In this document: one piece after another, positions 15,214 through 25,175 of the stretch
How the letters are laid out: every line of letters begins with the position of its first letter
How positions within the stretch are numbered: position 1 is the first letter of the stretch
Source: Eubacteriales bacterium
Lineage (GTDB): Bacteria > Bacillota > Clostridia > Oscillospirales > Oscillospiraceae
Length of the DNA: 32,048 nt
Direction: 5' to 3'
Assembly: GCA_030536255.1 (NCBI GenBank)
Contig: JAUNQI010000021.1
Span: 1 to 32,048 of the forward strand
Notes under the pieces: generated by a model
Database searches by the model: none
Seen by the model: the letters and a program-made list of their open reading frames with translations, nothing else
What the model was told of the DNA's origin: nothing
Position numbers and translations under genes: made by a program

Positions 15214-15687
15214 ATGAAAGATGACATCAACAGTTTATCGCACTCCAAGTGGAGATGCAAGTACCATATCGTATTCGCACCGAAATATCGGAGGAAAGCA
15301 ATTTATGGAGATATCCGAAAGGATATCGGAATAATATTGCGAAAGCTTTGTGAGATGAAGAATGTAGAAATAATAGAAGCAGAGCTATGTCTGGATCATG
15401 TGCACATGTTAGTGAGTATTCCGCCGAACTTGAGTGTAGCGCAATTTGTAGGGTATCTAAAAGGAAAAAGTGCGCTGATGATATTTGACAAGCATGCAAA
15501 TCTAAAGTACAAGTATGGTAACAGGCATTTCTGGTGCAGAGGATACTACGTTGATACAGTAGGAAAGAACGAGAAGAAAATAGCCGAATACATCCAAAAG
15601 CAGTTACAAGATGATATAGCGGAAGACCAGATAAGTATGAAAGAGTTCGTAGACCCGTTTACGGGTGAACCGTACAAGAAGGCATAA
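15214..15687 (+). CDS. tnpA: IS200/IS605-family transposase TnpA
   Basis: A 157-residue Y1-HUH transposase. H62 and H64 in LDHVHMLV form the metal-binding HUH motif. Y126 in KKIAEYIQKQ is the nucleophilic tyrosine. WRCKYHIVFAPKYRRK near the start is the family hallmark. The length is normal and the reading frame is intact, so the copy may be active. It would move single-stranded DNA, preferably from the lagging-strand template, by recognising the terminal hairpins. A strong AAAGGAGGT lies before the ATG but can be masked by the leader. Confidence 0.95.
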   Translation: MKDDINSLSHSKWRCKYHIVFAPKYRRKAIYGDIRKDIGIILRKLCEMKNVEIIEAELCLDHVHMLVSIPPNLSVAQFVGYLKGKSALMIFDKHANLKYKYGNRHFWCRGYYVDTVGKNEKKIAEYIQKQLQDDIAEDQISMKEFVDPFTGEPYKKA

Positions 15688-15689
15688 AA

Positions 15690-15783
15690 ACAGGCCGCTT
15701 TAGCGGCGGCCTGTAAATGTAATGCGGTTGGCAAATTCTTCATGCGTCTTGAGACGCTGCTGGAAACAGGCCCTTGAAGGGCC
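15690..15783. repeat. Three hairpins between tnpA and the right IS end
   Basis: ACAGGCCGC/GCGGCCTGT (15690-15714), GCGTCT-TG-AGACGC (15744-15757) and GGCCCTT-G-AAGGGCC (15769-15783) follow the tnpA stop in series. The first may end the tnpA transcript although no T-run follows; the last two lie close to the right-end hairpin. Confidence 0.55.
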
Positions 15784-15865
15784 CTTCAAACCACGCGTTT
15801 TACGCGTGGTTTTGATTTCAAATAAGAAAATATATAAAATTTTTCTACTATATTATATATTTATA

Positions 15866-15894
15866 TTGAATACTTATTGTTTTTTTGATATAAT
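15866..15894 (+). promoter_or_regulatory. Promoter of dnaA
   Basis: TTGAAT (15866-15871), a 17-base spacer, and a perfect TATAAT (15889-15894) with extended TG (TGATATAAT). The expected start is near 15901. A poor DnaA-box-like 9-mer (TTATCCCAA on the minus strand, 15905-15913) lies at the start site. The surrounding 15815-15900 is almost entirely A and T. Confidence 0.75.
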
Positions 15895-15935
15895 GTTTTG
15901 ATAATTGGGATAATTTTCGACTGCGAGGAATTGTT

Positions 15936-17255
15936 ATGAATTCTGTAAAAGATATCTGGGCGGAAATAATGAATATTCTTTCTGCCGAGCTTACTCCTAC
16001 TGCGCTGCAGACATGGTTTTCAGAATGTAAACCTGTTGAATGGGATGATAACAGACTGATTATCTGCGCAAAGAACGAGTTCACACAAGGAATTATCATT
16101 AATCGTTTCAGCGGTATCTTAAAATCTGCTCTTCATGATCTTTTTTCCTGCGATTGTGAACTGTCAGTCCTTGCAGGAGAAGATGAGATGACGGAATACT
16201 TAGAGGGGAAATCGTCAAAAAACGATGACAGATTACCTGAAATGGCAGGATATACATTTGACAGATTTATTGTAGGTAATTCCAATAAATTTGCCTATGC
16301 AGCAGCAAAAGCTGTCGCCGAACATCCCGGAGGTCAGGATTATAATCCTTTATTCATTTACGGTAATTCTGGATTAGGAAAAACACATTTGTTGTACGCA
16401 ATCGGACAATCTATCGATGAAAGAGATCACAATAAAAGAATTGCATATGTAAAAGGGGACGATTTCACCAATCGGCTTGTAAATTCTCTGCAGGCAAGAA
16501 AAATGAAAGAATTCAGAGAAGAATTCAGAAACGTAGATCTTCTTCTGGTAGATGATATCCAATTTATTGCAGGAAAAGAATCCACTCAGGAAGAATTCTT
16601 CCATACCTTTAATTCCATATATGAAGCCGGTCATCAAATCGTTATAACATCAGACAGACCCCCTCTTGAAATGTCCCTTCTGGATGATCGTCTGAGAACC
16701 AGATTTGAGGGTGGAGTTATGGCAGATATTCAGCCGCCTGATTATGAAACAAGAATGGTAATTATAAGAAACAAAGCGTCTCAGCTTGGATTACTATTAT
16801 CTGACGAAGCTGTTGAATATATAGCAAACAATATAACAGCCAACATCCGTCAGCTGGAAGGTGTAATTAAAAAACTCACAGCATACAAGGAAATATTAAA
16901 TGAAATAATTACTACAGAATCTGTAAAAAGAGCTATAGAAGACGTAATACGAACAGGAACAGACATTCCCACACCCGGTAAAATTATAAAAGAAACAGCC
17001 AGATATTATTCAATAAAAGAAGATGAGATTAAAGGACTGAGCAGATCAAAAGCTATTTCAGAAGCAAGACAGGTTGCAATGTATTTAATGAGATCGCTCA
17101 CTAATTTATCGCTGAAAGACATCGGCGAACAGTTCGATAACAGAAATCATACAACTGTACTTTCTTCCATAAGAAAAATAGAGGATATGATAAAAACCGA
17201 TCAGACGATGACCGCAAAAATAAGAGACATAAGCTCAAATATAAATTCAATATAA
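15936..17255 (+). CDS. dnaA: Chromosomal replication initiator DnaA
   Basis: A 439-residue DnaA. Domain I is residues 1-80, a short linker follows, then the AAA+ domain with Walker A GNSGLGKT (143-150) and Walker B LLLVDD (202-207), and domain IV from about 340. Domain IV is diverged. The usual GGRDHTT signature reads DNRNHTT, so the base-contacting Asp is Asn404, and the usual (F/R)PRQ(I/M)AM reads EARQVAM. The initiator function is not in doubt, but its binding preference may differ from TTATCCACA. AGGAA precedes the ATG. It is followed by the 207-base candidate origin and dnaN. Confidence 0.96.
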   Translation: MNSVKDIWAEIMNILSAELTPTALQTWFSECKPVEWDDNRLIICAKNEFTQGIIINRFSGILKSALHDLFSCDCELSVLAGEDEMTEYLEGKSSKNDDRLPEMAGYTFDRFIVGNSNKFAYAAAKAVAEHPGGQDYNPLFIYGNSGLGKTHLLYAIGQSIDERDHNKRIAYVKGDDFTNRLVNSLQARKMKEFREEFRNVDLLLVDDIQFIAGKESTQEEFFHTFNSIYEAGHQIVITSDRPPLEMSLLDDRLRTRFEGGVMADIQPPDYETRMVIIRNKASQLGLLLSDEAVEYIANNITANIRQLEGVIKKLTAYKEILNEIITTESVKRAIEDVIRTGTDIPTPGKIIKETARYYSIKEDEIKGLSRSKAISEARQVAMYLMRSLTNLSLKDIGEQFDNRNHTTVLSSIRKIEDMIKTDQTMTAKIRDISSNINSI

Positions 17256-17462
17256 AATAAACAATCAAATGTTCAAATGTGTAATAACACATGTTCAAAG
17301 TTTATTTTATTTTGTTTACTGATTTTATAAAACAAATAATAAACAATTTTTAAACATCATTAAAGTACCGAATTTTTATACTTACAAGAGTTTTCAACAA
17401 AATAATCTTCTACTACTGTTAATACTAAAAAAATATTAAATATACATATACAGGAGAAATAA
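17256..17462. other. oriC: dnaA-dnaN gap, candidate oriC
   Basis: A very AT-rich gap. It holds (A/C)TTTGAACA twice on the minus strand (17270-17278 and 17292-17300, 22 bp apart), TTTTAAACA (17348-17356) and TTTTCAACA (17391-17399) on the plus strand. Only the last is close to a canonical DnaA box (7 of 9). A small palindrome ATGTGT-AATA-ACACAT (17277-17292) lies between the first two. The stretch from 17300 to 17355 could unwind easily. Its role as origin rests on position. Confidence 0.6.
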
Positions 17463-18572
17463 ATGAAATTCACATGTGAAAAAAACGAACTGTATGAAGC
17501 ATGTCTGATTGCCTCAAGGGCAGTTCCGTCTAAGAGTCCTATGCCTTCTCTGGAAGGTCTTAAACTGGAAATATCAGATAAACTTAAAATAACTGGATAC
17601 GATCTGAAAAAAGCAATATATACGACAGTAGAAATATTTAATGCTGAAGAAGGAATTATGCTCGTAAATGCAAGACTCTTCAGTGAAATGCTGAGACGTA
17701 TGCCTGAAGGTAAAATTTCCGTAAGCTGCAATGAAAAAAACAATATTAATGTTAAATGCGGAAAAAGCGAATATAACTATTCCGGACTAGATATTGAAGA
17801 GTATCCGGAAATGCCTGTTTTCGACGAATTAAAAAGCATTGAAATTCCCCAGAATATTCTGAAAAATATGATACAGAAAACACTGTTTGCTGTATCAAAA
17901 GAAGAAATAAGACCTATTTATACAGGAACATTATTTGAAATAATAGAAGATGAACTGACTCTTGTTTCTGTTGATGGTTATCGTCTTGCAAGGAGAATTG
18001 AAAAAATACAGTCTTCAAAGCTTGAAGACTGCAGCTTTGTTGTTCCAGGATTTACTCTATCAGATGTTGAAAAAATATGCAATGATACAGATGATCCGAT
18101 AAGTATATTAATAGGAGAAAAACATATTTCCTTCAGAATTGGTGAAACGGTAGTTATCAGCAGACGTCTGGAAGGAGAATTCCTCAATCACAGAAAATCT
18201 GTACCGGAAAGCTTCAGACATGTTATAAAAGTGGACAAACAGGAATTTACTTCGGTGATTGAAAGAGTATCTCTCATGCTCAGTGACAGCAATACGAATC
18301 CTATCAGAATTATCTTTGATGACAGCAATATTAACTGTTATTGTTCGTCTGTAAAAGGGAAAGCAGAAGATATGTGCGTGTGTGAGGGCAGCGGAGATGG
18401 ACTTGAAATCGGATTTAATGACAGATATCTTCTGGAAGCTCTTAAGGCAGCAGAGGCAGATGAAATAGCAATTTGTATCAATACTGCATCTTCCCCGTGT
18501 ATTATCAAAGCATCTGATGAGTCTGACAGTTTTACCTACATGATATTACCTGTACGTATACGTACAAACTGA
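17463..18572 (+). CDS. dnaN: DNA polymerase III beta sliding clamp
   Basis: A 369-residue protein of normal clamp length with three similar domains. The start MKFTCEKNELYEACLIASRAVPSKSPMPSLEGLKLE is the family N-terminus, and the C-terminus ends in SFTYMILPVRIR, matching the (Y/F)-x-(V/I)-MP-(M/V)R closing strand that forms the partner-binding pocket. It rings DNA as a dimer and tethers the polymerase. AGGAG precedes the ATG. It starts a tight rightward run of genes extending to the window end. Confidence 0.96.
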   Translation: MKFTCEKNELYEACLIASRAVPSKSPMPSLEGLKLEISDKLKITGYDLKKAIYTTVEIFNAEEGIMLVNARLFSEMLRRMPEGKISVSCNEKNNINVKCGKSEYNYSGLDIEEYPEMPVFDELKSIEIPQNILKNMIQKTLFAVSKEEIRPIYTGTLFEIIEDELTLVSVDGYRLARRIEKIQSSKLEDCSFVVPGFTLSDVEKICNDTDDPISILIGEKHISFRIGETVVISRRLEGEFLNHRKSVPESFRHVIKVDKQEFTSVIERVSLMLSDSNTNPIRIIFDDSNINCYCSSVKGKAEDMCVCEGSGDGLEIGFNDRYLLEALKAAEADEIAICINTASSPCIIKASDESDSFTYMILPVRIRTN

Positions 18573-18582
18573 TAAAAAAATT

Positions 18583-18798
18583 ATGGAAGAAATATTTATT
18601 CATTCAGATTTTATAAAATTAGATTCTCTTTTAAAATTTTCTTCATTAGTTGGATCCGGCGGTGAAGCAAAATATGTCATTCAGGAAAACATGGTATATG
18701 TTAATGGAGAAATATGCACGCAAAGAGGAAAGAAAATATTCAACGGAGATATTGTGGAATTTAGCGGAAATAAAATAAGAGTAATTCATGAGAGTTAA
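18583..18798 (+). CDS. yaaA: S4-domain RNA-binding protein (YaaA family)
   Basis: A 71-residue S4-domain protein. The pattern IKLDSLLKFSSLVGSGGEAKYVI then VYVNGEICTQRGKKIFNGDIVEF is the small S4 fold present between dnaN and recF in most Firmicutes. In Bacillus the homologue (YaaA/RlbA) has been tied to ribosome assembly. It starts 10 bases after dnaN and overlaps recF by 11 bases, so translation is probably coupled. Confidence 0.92.
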   Translation: MEEIFIHSDFIKLDSLLKFSSLVGSGGEAKYVIQENMVYVNGEICTQRGKKIFNGDIVEFSGNKIRVIHES

Positions 18799-19891
18799 AC
18801 GAATAGCTCTGACCGGATTCAGAAACTATGAATGGGAAACAATCGATTTTTCGTCGGACACGAACGTTATATCCGGAAAAAATGCTCAGGGAAAAACAAA
18901 TTTGTTAGAATCTGTTTATCTCCTTGCTTATGGAAGAAGCTTCAGAACGAGATTTGACAAAGAACTTGTAAATTTCGACTACAGTTCTTCTGAAATAATT
19001 GCGGATATTATCAGTCATGAAAGAGAACAGACAGTAAAAATCCAAATAAATCCGGGAACTCCAAAAAAGATAACAGTAAACGGAATAAAAAAAACCGCAT
19101 CTGGACTTTCCGATACAGTGAATGTTGTGCTGTTCAGTCCGGATGATTTGAATCTGATCAGAGACGGCGCTGTTGTAAGAAGAAAGCTTCTTGATAATGC
19201 CATCTGTCAGATCAGACCGAAATATAATGAATTACTGTCTGAATACAATAGATTATATGAACAGAAATCGAGAATATTAAAAGACTGGAATGAAAAACCA
19301 TCTCTTATAGATACTCTCGATGAATTCTCAGATGGATTATGCAGATGTTCGGCAAAATTGATCAGATACAGAGCTTCTTACACCATAAGATTAAATGAAT
19401 TTGCTTCTGTTATTCACAGCGATTTCTCAGGAAGCGGGGAAAATCTGGATATTACATATAAAACGGTGAGTACCGTTACAAACCCTCTTGCATCAGAGAA
19501 GGAAATTTATTATGAAATATGTGATCATCAGGAAAAGCACCGCCGCGCGGAAATAGAAAGCGGTCAATGCCTAACCGGAGCACATAAGGATGATCTGATA
19601 ATAAAAATAAATAGTAAAGATGCAAAGAATTATGCTTCACAGGGACAGACCAGAACAGCAGCTCTTTCCATTAAGCTTGCAGAAAGAGAAATATTACTAA
19701 AAGAAACCGGAGAGTATCCGATACTGTTGCTGGACGATGTACTATCAGAGCTGGATTCAGGAAGACAGGAGTTTGTGTTGAATAAGCTCAATGGCGGACA
19801 AACACTGATTACCTGCTGTGAAGATGAAAATATATCCGAAAGAACAGGCGGAAGAGTAATCTTTATTGAAAACGGGAGAGCTTATATATAA
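18788..19891 (+). CDS. recF: DNA repair ATPase RecF
   Basis: A 367-residue SMC-like ATPase. It has Walker A SGKNAQGKTNLLE (29-41), a signature-like SQGQTRTAALSIKLAE in the C-terminal third, and Walker B PILLLDDVLSELD. It helps load RecA at gapped DNA with RecO and RecR. Length is normal. It overlaps the S4 gene upstream and shares one base with the remB start downstream, so all three are coupled. Confidence 0.95.
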   Translation: MRVKRIALTGFRNYEWETIDFSSDTNVISGKNAQGKTNLLESVYLLAYGRSFRTRFDKELVNFDYSSSEIIADIISHEREQTVKIQINPGTPKKITVNGIKKTASGLSDTVNVVLFSPDDLNLIRDGAVVRRKLLDNAICQIRPKYNELLSEYNRLYEQKSRILKDWNEKPSLIDTLDEFSDGLCRCSAKLIRYRASYTIRLNEFASVIHSDFSGSGENLDITYKTVSTVTNPLASEKEIYYEICDHQEKHRRAEIESGQCLTGAHKDDLIIKINSKDAKNYASQGQTRTAALSIKLAEREILLKETGEYPILLLDDVLSELDSGRQEFVLNKLNGGQTLITCCEDENISERTGGRVIFIENGRAYI

Positions 19892-20148
19892 TGTATGTAA
19901 TGCTGGGAAAAGATACGGTGATTTCCGAAAAAAATATCATTGGAATATTTGATTTGGATATTACTTCTCAATCTCATCTGACCAGAGGTTATTTAAGCAA
20001 TTCTGAAAAAAAAGGTTCGGTGATTAATGCGGCGGAAGATATTCCCAGGTCATTCGTAGTATGTACCGAAAACAGAAGAGAAAAGGTTTATCTGAGTCAA
20101 ATGGCAACGTCAACTTTGAATAAACGAATTGAAAACGATATTATCTGA
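19891..20148 (+). CDS. remB: RemB-like protein (DUF370)
   Basis: An 85-residue protein. MYVMLGKDTVISEKNIIGIFDLD is the start of the DUF370/RemB (YaaB) family, and RSFVVCTENRREKVYLSQMATSTLNKR matches its second half. RemA and RemB in Bacillus act as regulators of extracellular matrix genes; the role in this organism is unknown. The ATG overlaps the recF stop by one base. It stands 25 bases before gyrB, its usual place. Confidence 0.92.
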   Translation: MYVMLGKDTVISEKNIIGIFDLDITSQSHLTRGYLSNSEKKGSVINAAEDIPRSFVVCTENRREKVYLSQMATSTLNKRIENDII

Positions 20149-20173
20149 AAACGAGCAAAAGAGGGTCACATAA

Positions 20174-22141
20174 ATGGCAGAAAACAACATGATTCAGCAT
20201 GAATACGACGCATCACAGATTCAGGTACTAGAAGGTCTTGAAGCTGTAAGAAAACGTCCGGGTATGTATATCGGGTCAACCTCCTCGTCAGGATTACATC
20301 ATCTGGTTTATGAAATAGTGGATAATTCAATCGATGAGGCTCTTGCGGGTTATTGTACGCATATAGAAGTCGTAATCGAGCCGGGTAATATTATCTCTGT
20401 AAGTGATAATGGAAGAGGTATACCGGTAGATATTCAGGAACAGACAGGAAAATCCGCCCTGGAAGTCGTATTTACTGTTCTTCATGCCGGTGGAAAATTC
20501 GGAGGCGGAGGATATAAAGTTTCCGGAGGACTTCACGGAGTCGGTGCATCTGTTGTAAATGCTCTGTCAGAATGGCTTGAAGTTCATGTGCATAAGGACG
20601 GAAAGCTTTACGAGATGCGATTCTCCAGAGGAGAGATAACAGAAAAAATCAGAGAAATAGGAAAAACAGACAAAACAGGGACAACAGTTCGCTTCAAGCC
20701 GGATCCGGAAATGTTCGATGATACGGTTTATCACTATGATATTCTTCATAACCGTATGAGACAGCAGGCTTTCCTCAATGCCGGCGTCAGGATTTCCATT
20801 GAAGATAAGAGAAGTGATGACGAAAAGGATGAAAAAGAACGGGGAAGAGATCCGGAAGAAAACAGGAGCGTCCTGTATTTTGAAGGCGGAATCAGAGAAT
20901 ACGTTTCTTTTATCAATAAAAATAAGACGCCCGTCCATGAAGACGTAATTTACTTATCCGGAAGTAAAGATGATTCAATTGCTGAAATCGCTCTTCAGTA
21001 TAATGACAGCTACAGTGAAAATATTATTTCATTTGCAAATGATGTCAATACTCCCGAAGGCGGAATGCACGAAACCGGCTTTAAAACAGCTTTGACCAGA
21101 GTAATAAACGATTACGGCAAAAAAAATAACATTATTAAATCCGATACGGATAAATTATCCGGAGAAGACGTCAGAGAAGGTATATCAGCGGTAATATCTG
21201 TAAAACTTCCTGAACCTCAGTTTGAAGGACAGACGAAGCAGAAGCTTGGAAATGCATATATCAGGACACTTGTTGACAATATAGTAAATGAGCAGCTGGC
21301 TGTATATTTTGAAGAACATCCTTCCGTTGCCAAGGCTATTCTTGATAAATCTCTGATGGCAAGCCGCGCGAGAGAGGCTGCACGAAAAGCAAAAGAATCC
21401 GTTCGCCGTAAGACAGGGCTTGAAAGCGGACAAATGCCGGACAAGCTTCAGGACTGCAATGAAAGAGATCCTTCTCTTTGCGAAATTTATATCGTTGAGG
21501 GCGATTCAGCTGCAGGTTCCGCTATTCAGGGAAGAGACAGTCGTTTTCAGGCAATTCTCTCCATGTGGGGAAAAATGCTGAACGTTGAAAAAGCAAGAGC
21601 AGATAAAATATACGGTAACGACAAACTCTATCCTATGATCGTTGCTTTGGGAGCGGGTATAGGAGAAGAATTCAATATTGAAAAGCTGAGATATCATAAG
21701 ATCATCATCATGGCGGATGCCGATGTTGACGGATCTCATATCCGAACTCTTCTCCTGACATTCTTTTTCAGATATATGCGACCTTTAATCGAGAATGGAT
21801 ATGTTTATTCCGCGGTTCCTCCCCTTTATAAGCTGATAAAAGGAAAACAGACAAGGGTTGCCTATTCAGATGAGGAAAGAGACAGAATCTCCGCAGAAAT
21901 GAGAAGCGACAATCCGAATCAGAAAATAGATATATCACGCTTTAAAGGTCTGGGTGAAATGGATCCCCATGAATTGTGGGAAACAACTATGGATCCGGAA
22001 AAAAGATCTCTCCGCCGTATCACCCTTAATGATGCTATCAAAGCAGATCAGGTATTTACGGTTTTGATGGGAGAAGAGGTCCAGCCGAGACGCGAATGGA
22101 TTGAAGAAAACGCAAAATACGTTGTAAATCTGGATATTTAA
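20174..22141 (+). CDS. gyrB: DNA gyrase subunit B
   Basis: A 655-residue type IIA topoisomerase ATPase subunit. In order: GHKL ATPase ([36 protein letters not shown]), transducer, Toprim (EGDSAAGSA, then [17 protein letters not shown]), and the C-terminal tail (RFKGLGEM). The segment usually read PLRGK is SMWGK, near the PLWGK form recalled from Clostridia. GyrB energises supercoiling and pairs with the adjacent GyrA. GAGGGT precedes the ATG. Confidence 0.97.
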   Translation: MAENNMIQHEYDASQIQVLEGLEAVRKRPGMYIGSTSSSGLHHLVYEIVDNSIDEALAGYCTHIEVVIEPGNIISVSDNGRGIPVDIQEQTGKSALEVVFTVLHAGGKFGGGGYKVSGGLHGVGASVVNALSEWLEVHVHKDGKLYEMRFSRGEITEKIREIGKTDKTGTTVRFKPDPEMFDDTVYHYDILHNRMRQQAFLNAGVRISIEDKRSDDEKDEKERGRDPEENRSVLYFEGGIREYVSFINKNKTPVHEDVIYLSGSKDDSIAEIALQYNDSYSENIISFANDVNTPEGGMHETGFKTALTRVINDYGKKNNIIKSDTDKLSGEDVREGISAVISVKLPEPQFEGQTKQKLGNAYIRTLVDNIVNEQLAVYFEEHPSVAKAILDKSLMASRAREAARKAKESVRRKTGLESGQMPDKLQDCNERDPSLCEIYIVEGDSAAGSAIQGRDSRFQAILSMWGKMLNVEKARADKIYGNDKLYPMIVALGAGIGEEFNIEKLRYHKIIIMADADVDGSHIRTLLLTFFFRYMRPLIENGYVYSAVPPLYKLIKGKQTRVAYSDEERDRISAEMRSDNPNQKIDISRFKGLGEMDPHELWETTMDPEKRSLRRITLNDAIKADQVFTVLMGEEVQPRREWIEENAKYVVNLDI

Positions 22142-22173
22142 TTTTATGAACCCTTCGGTTTTAGGAGTTAAAG

Positions 22174-24687
22174 ATGGCACATAAAAGAGATTATAAACCG
22201 GAAGATATTACGTTTCCGAATCAGATTATTACGGAGTCTGAGCTCGTCAACGAAATGCAGACAAGCTATATCGATTATGCAATGTCTGTTATTGTCGGCC
22301 GCGCGCTTCCGGATGTTCGGGACGGTCTGAAGCCGGTTCACCGCAGAATACTGTATACCATGTATGAAGGAGGACTGACCTCCGACAAACCGTTCAAAAA
22401 ATCAGCAACATGCGTCGGCGATGTTCTCGGTCATTACCATCCTCACGGAGACGCTTCTGTATATGATGCAATGGTTAGACTTGCACAGGATTTCTCCATG
22501 AGGTATATGCTTGTTGACGGTCATGGAAACTTCGGTTCAGTAGACGGAGATCCCCCTGCAGCATACCGATATACGGAAGCCAGGCTTTCAAAGATATCAA
22601 ATGAGATGCTCCGGGATATTGATAAGGAAACTGTTGACTGGGATCCGAACTTTGATGAGTCAAGAAAGGAACCGAGAGTTCTTCCTTCCAGATTTCCGAA
22701 TCTTCTCGTGAACGGATCTACGGGTATAGCGGTAGGTATGGCAACAAATATTCCGCCGCATAATCTCAAAGAGGTCATCAATGCATGTATCTGTATCCTT
22801 GATGATCCGGAAGCCCAGCTTTCAGATCTTATGCAATGCATAAAAGGTCCGGATTTCCCGACAAAAGGGATTATTATGGGAAAGAGCGGAATCAGACAGG
22901 CTTATGCTACCGGACGCGGAAGAATTGTCATACGCGCAAGAACAGATTTTGAGGAATACGGAAAAGATAAAAGAGAAAGAATCATTGTTACAGAGCTTCC
23001 GTATCAGGTCAATAAACGTCAGCTGATCAAAAATATTGCGGATCAGGTCCATGAGAAACGCCTGGAAGGCATTTCTGATATGAGAGATGAGACTGATCGC
23101 AACGGAATGAGAATCGTTATCGAGCTGAAACGAGATGCAAATCCGCAGGTCGTTCTGAACAGACTTTTTGCCCAGACGGATCTGCAGTGCAGCTATTCAA
23201 TCAATATGCTGGCACTCGTTAACAATCAGACCCAGCCGAAAATTCTGTCTCTCAGGCATATCCTTGACGAATATCTCGTATTTCAGGAAGACCTGATCGT
23301 CAGACGTACAAAATATGACCTGAGAAAAGCAGAGGAGAGGGCTCATTTACTGGAAGGACTCCTGATAGCTCAGGATAATATTGACGAAGTCATTCATATC
23401 ATTCGGAGTAGCTATGATAATGCGAAACAGAATCTTATGGATCGCTTCAGACTGGATGATGTTCAGGCTCAGGCAATATGTGATATGAGACTCATTTCTC
23501 TTCAGGGTCTGAACAGAGAAAAGCTTGAAAATGAATATCAGGAGCTGAAGGTAAAGATTCAGTATTATAAGGATCTTCTTGCAGACCCTGTAAAGATCAA
23601 ACAGGTTTTGAAAGAAGAGCTGACAGTAATCCGGGATAAATTCGGTGATGACAGAATGACAGAGATTCAGGATGTCGTTGAAGACATAGAAGATGAGGAT
23701 CTGATCCAGGAAGAAATGTCAGTATTTACTCTCACTCACGGCGGATATATCAAACGTTTGGCTGTCTCCGAATACAAGGCACAGGGGCGCGGGGGAAAAG
23801 GAATCCGCGCAATGACAACAAAAGACGAAGACTACGTTGAAACGGTTTTCAATGCATCAACGCATGATAATATTCTTTTCTTTATGAATTCCGGCAGAGT
23901 ATATGTCAAGAAAGGCTATATGATTCCTTCAGCCGGGAGAAATGCAAGAGGCACAAATCTGGTGAATATTCTCCCGATTGAGAACGGAGAAAATACTGAA
24001 AAAATCAGTACAATGCTTGCGGCCAGAGAGATCGATGAGAACAGTTATCTTGTATTTGTAACAAGAAACGGCACAGTAAAAAGGATGCTTCAGACGGCGC
24101 TGAAGAATATCCGAACCGTCGGACTGCGTGCGATCAATCTTGACGAAGGGGATGAACTGGTAACAGTTCTTCAGACCAGCGGAAATGATCAGATCGTTAT
24201 TGCAACGCATGAAGGCAGAGCGGCTGTTTTTGAGGAAAATGAACTTCGCTGCATGGGAAGAAATGCGGCTGGAGTCAGAGGAATACGGCTCAACGGAGAA
24301 GACTATGTTATCAGAGCGGGATGCTCCGGACAGGGCGGAACGGTTCTTTCGATAACCGAGAACGGCTACGGAAAGAGAACTCCGCTTGAAGAATACAGGG
24401 TCTGCAAACGAGGAAGTTCCGGTGTTATTAATTATAATATTACCGAAAAAACAGGTAATATTGCAGATGTAGTGATGGCAGACGGAACAGAGGATCTGCT
24501 TGTAATTACGGACGAAGGAACGATTATCCGTGTGGCGGTTGCCGGAATAAAGGAATGCGGAAGAAATACAATGGGTGTCAGGATCATGAGACTGATTCCG
24601 GGAGCAAAAGTCATCAGTGTTGAAAAGACCGGGCATGACGAAGCAGACACAGATACCAATGTGGAAATCAGCGATACTGAGGAATGA
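22174..24687 (+). CDS. gyrA: DNA gyrase subunit A
   Basis: An 837-residue subunit that cuts and rejoins DNA. The catalytic tyrosine is Y133 in YRYTEARLS, after R132. The quinolone region reads [17 protein letters not shown]: alanine 94 occupies the position of E. coli Ser83. The C-terminal beta-pinwheel has the GyrA box as QGRGGKG, which marks gyrase rather than topoisomerase IV. An acidic tail ([16 protein letters not shown]) ends the protein. AGGAG precedes the ATG. Confidence 0.97.
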   Translation: MAHKRDYKPEDITFPNQIITESELVNEMQTSYIDYAMSVIVGRALPDVRDGLKPVHRRILYTMYEGGLTSDKPFKKSATCVGDVLGHYHPHGDASVYDAMVRLAQDFSMRYMLVDGHGNFGSVDGDPPAAYRYTEARLSKISNEMLRDIDKETVDWDPNFDESRKEPRVLPSRFPNLLVNGSTGIAVGMATNIPPHNLKEVINACICILDDPEAQLSDLMQCIKGPDFPTKGIIMGKSGIRQAYATGRGRIVIRARTDFEEYGKDKRERIIVTELPYQVNKRQLIKNIADQVHEKRLEGISDMRDETDRNGMRIVIELKRDANPQVVLNRLFAQTDLQCSYSINMLALVNNQTQPKILSLRHILDEYLVFQEDLIVRRTKYDLRKAEERAHLLEGLLIAQDNIDEVIHIIRSSYDNAKQNLMDRFRLDDVQAQAICDMRLISLQGLNREKLENEYQELKVKIQYYKDLLADPVKIKQVLKEELTVIRDKFGDDRMTEIQDVVEDIEDEDLIQEEMSVFTLTHGGYIKRLAVSEYKAQGRGGKGIRAMTTKDEDYVETVFNASTHDNILFFMNSGRVYVKKGYMIPSAGRNARGTNLVNILPIENGENTEKISTMLAAREIDENSYLVFVTRNGTVKRMLQTALKNIRTVGLRAINLDEGDELVTVLQTSGNDQIVIATHEGRAAVFEENELRCMGRNAAGVRGIRLNGEDYVIRAGCSGQGGTVLSITENGYGKRTPLEEYRVCKRGSSGVINYNITEKTGNIADVVMADGTEDLLVITDEGTIIRVAVAGIKECGRNTMGVRIMRLIPGAKVISVEKTGHDEADTDTNVEISDTEE

Positions 24688-24706
24688 TCCGAACAGAGAG
24701 CTTTAA

Positions 24707-25153
24707 ATGTACGCGAAGAAAGAAGTAACGATTTATACAGACGGAGCATGCAGCGGAAATCCGGGTCCCGGAGGCTGGGCGGCGATTCTTCTCTATAAGA
24801 AGGTTGAAAAAATTCTGTCAGGAGGAGAAGAACAGACGACAAACAACAGAATGGAGCTTACCGCTGCTGTCTCTGCGCTGGAATGTCTGAAGGAACCATG
24901 TGTTGTTGAACTGTATTCCGACTCTAAATATCTGATTGACGGAATGGAAAAGGGCTGGGCAGAGTCCTGGAAGAGAAACGGCTGGAAAAAAGCAGATAAA
25001 AAACCTGCCCTGAATACAGATCTATGGGACAGGCTCCTTCTCCTCACTTCTCAGCATGAAGTTAGATATCATTGGGTAAAAGGACACGACATAAACGAAT
25101 ATAACAACCGGTGTGATACGATTGCGGTTTCCGAGAGAGACAAACGGATTTAA
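24707..25153 (+). CDS. rnhA: Ribonuclease HI
   Basis: A 148-residue RNase HI that removes the RNA strand from RNA-DNA hybrids. The active site is complete: D12 in [12 protein letters not shown]50 in [10 protein letters not shown]72 in SDSKY, H127 in VKGHD, and D137 in NNRCDTIA. The basic protrusion [12 protein letters not shown] is present. Length is normal. It starts 19 bases after gyrA, with no own promoter visible. Confidence 0.95.
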   Translation: MYAKKEVTIYTDGACSGNPGPGGWAAILLYKKVEKILSGGEEQTTNNRMELTAAVSALECLKEPCVVELYSDSKYLIDGMEKGWAESWKRNGWKKADKKPALNTDLWDRLLLLTSQHEVRYHWVKGHDINEYNNRCDTIAVSERDKRI

Positions 25154-25175
25154 ATAAACAAAGGAAAGAAAGACT

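Larger units (their letters stand above)
15095..15825 (+). mobile_element. IS200-type insertion sequence (single tnpA)
   Basis: One tnpA gene flanked by subterminal hairpins, with no long inverted terminal repeats, as in the IS200/IS605 family. The left hairpin is CCACCAGT-TGG-ACTGGTGG (15110-15128) and the right one AAACCACGCGT-TTT-ACGCGTGGTTT (15788-15812). No tnpB is present. The ends are approximate, since this family leaves no target duplication. It sits between serS and dnaA, beside the replication origin. Confidence 0.8.

Noticed and set aside
15690..15812. CRISPR-like run of hairpins
   Set aside because: The hairpins differ in sequence and spacing and belong to the right side of the IS200-type element.
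23929..24636. Minus-strand frame of 235 codons
   Set aside because: Antisense shadow of the gyrA C-terminal region; composition is rich in Ser, Cys and His, as usual for such shadows.
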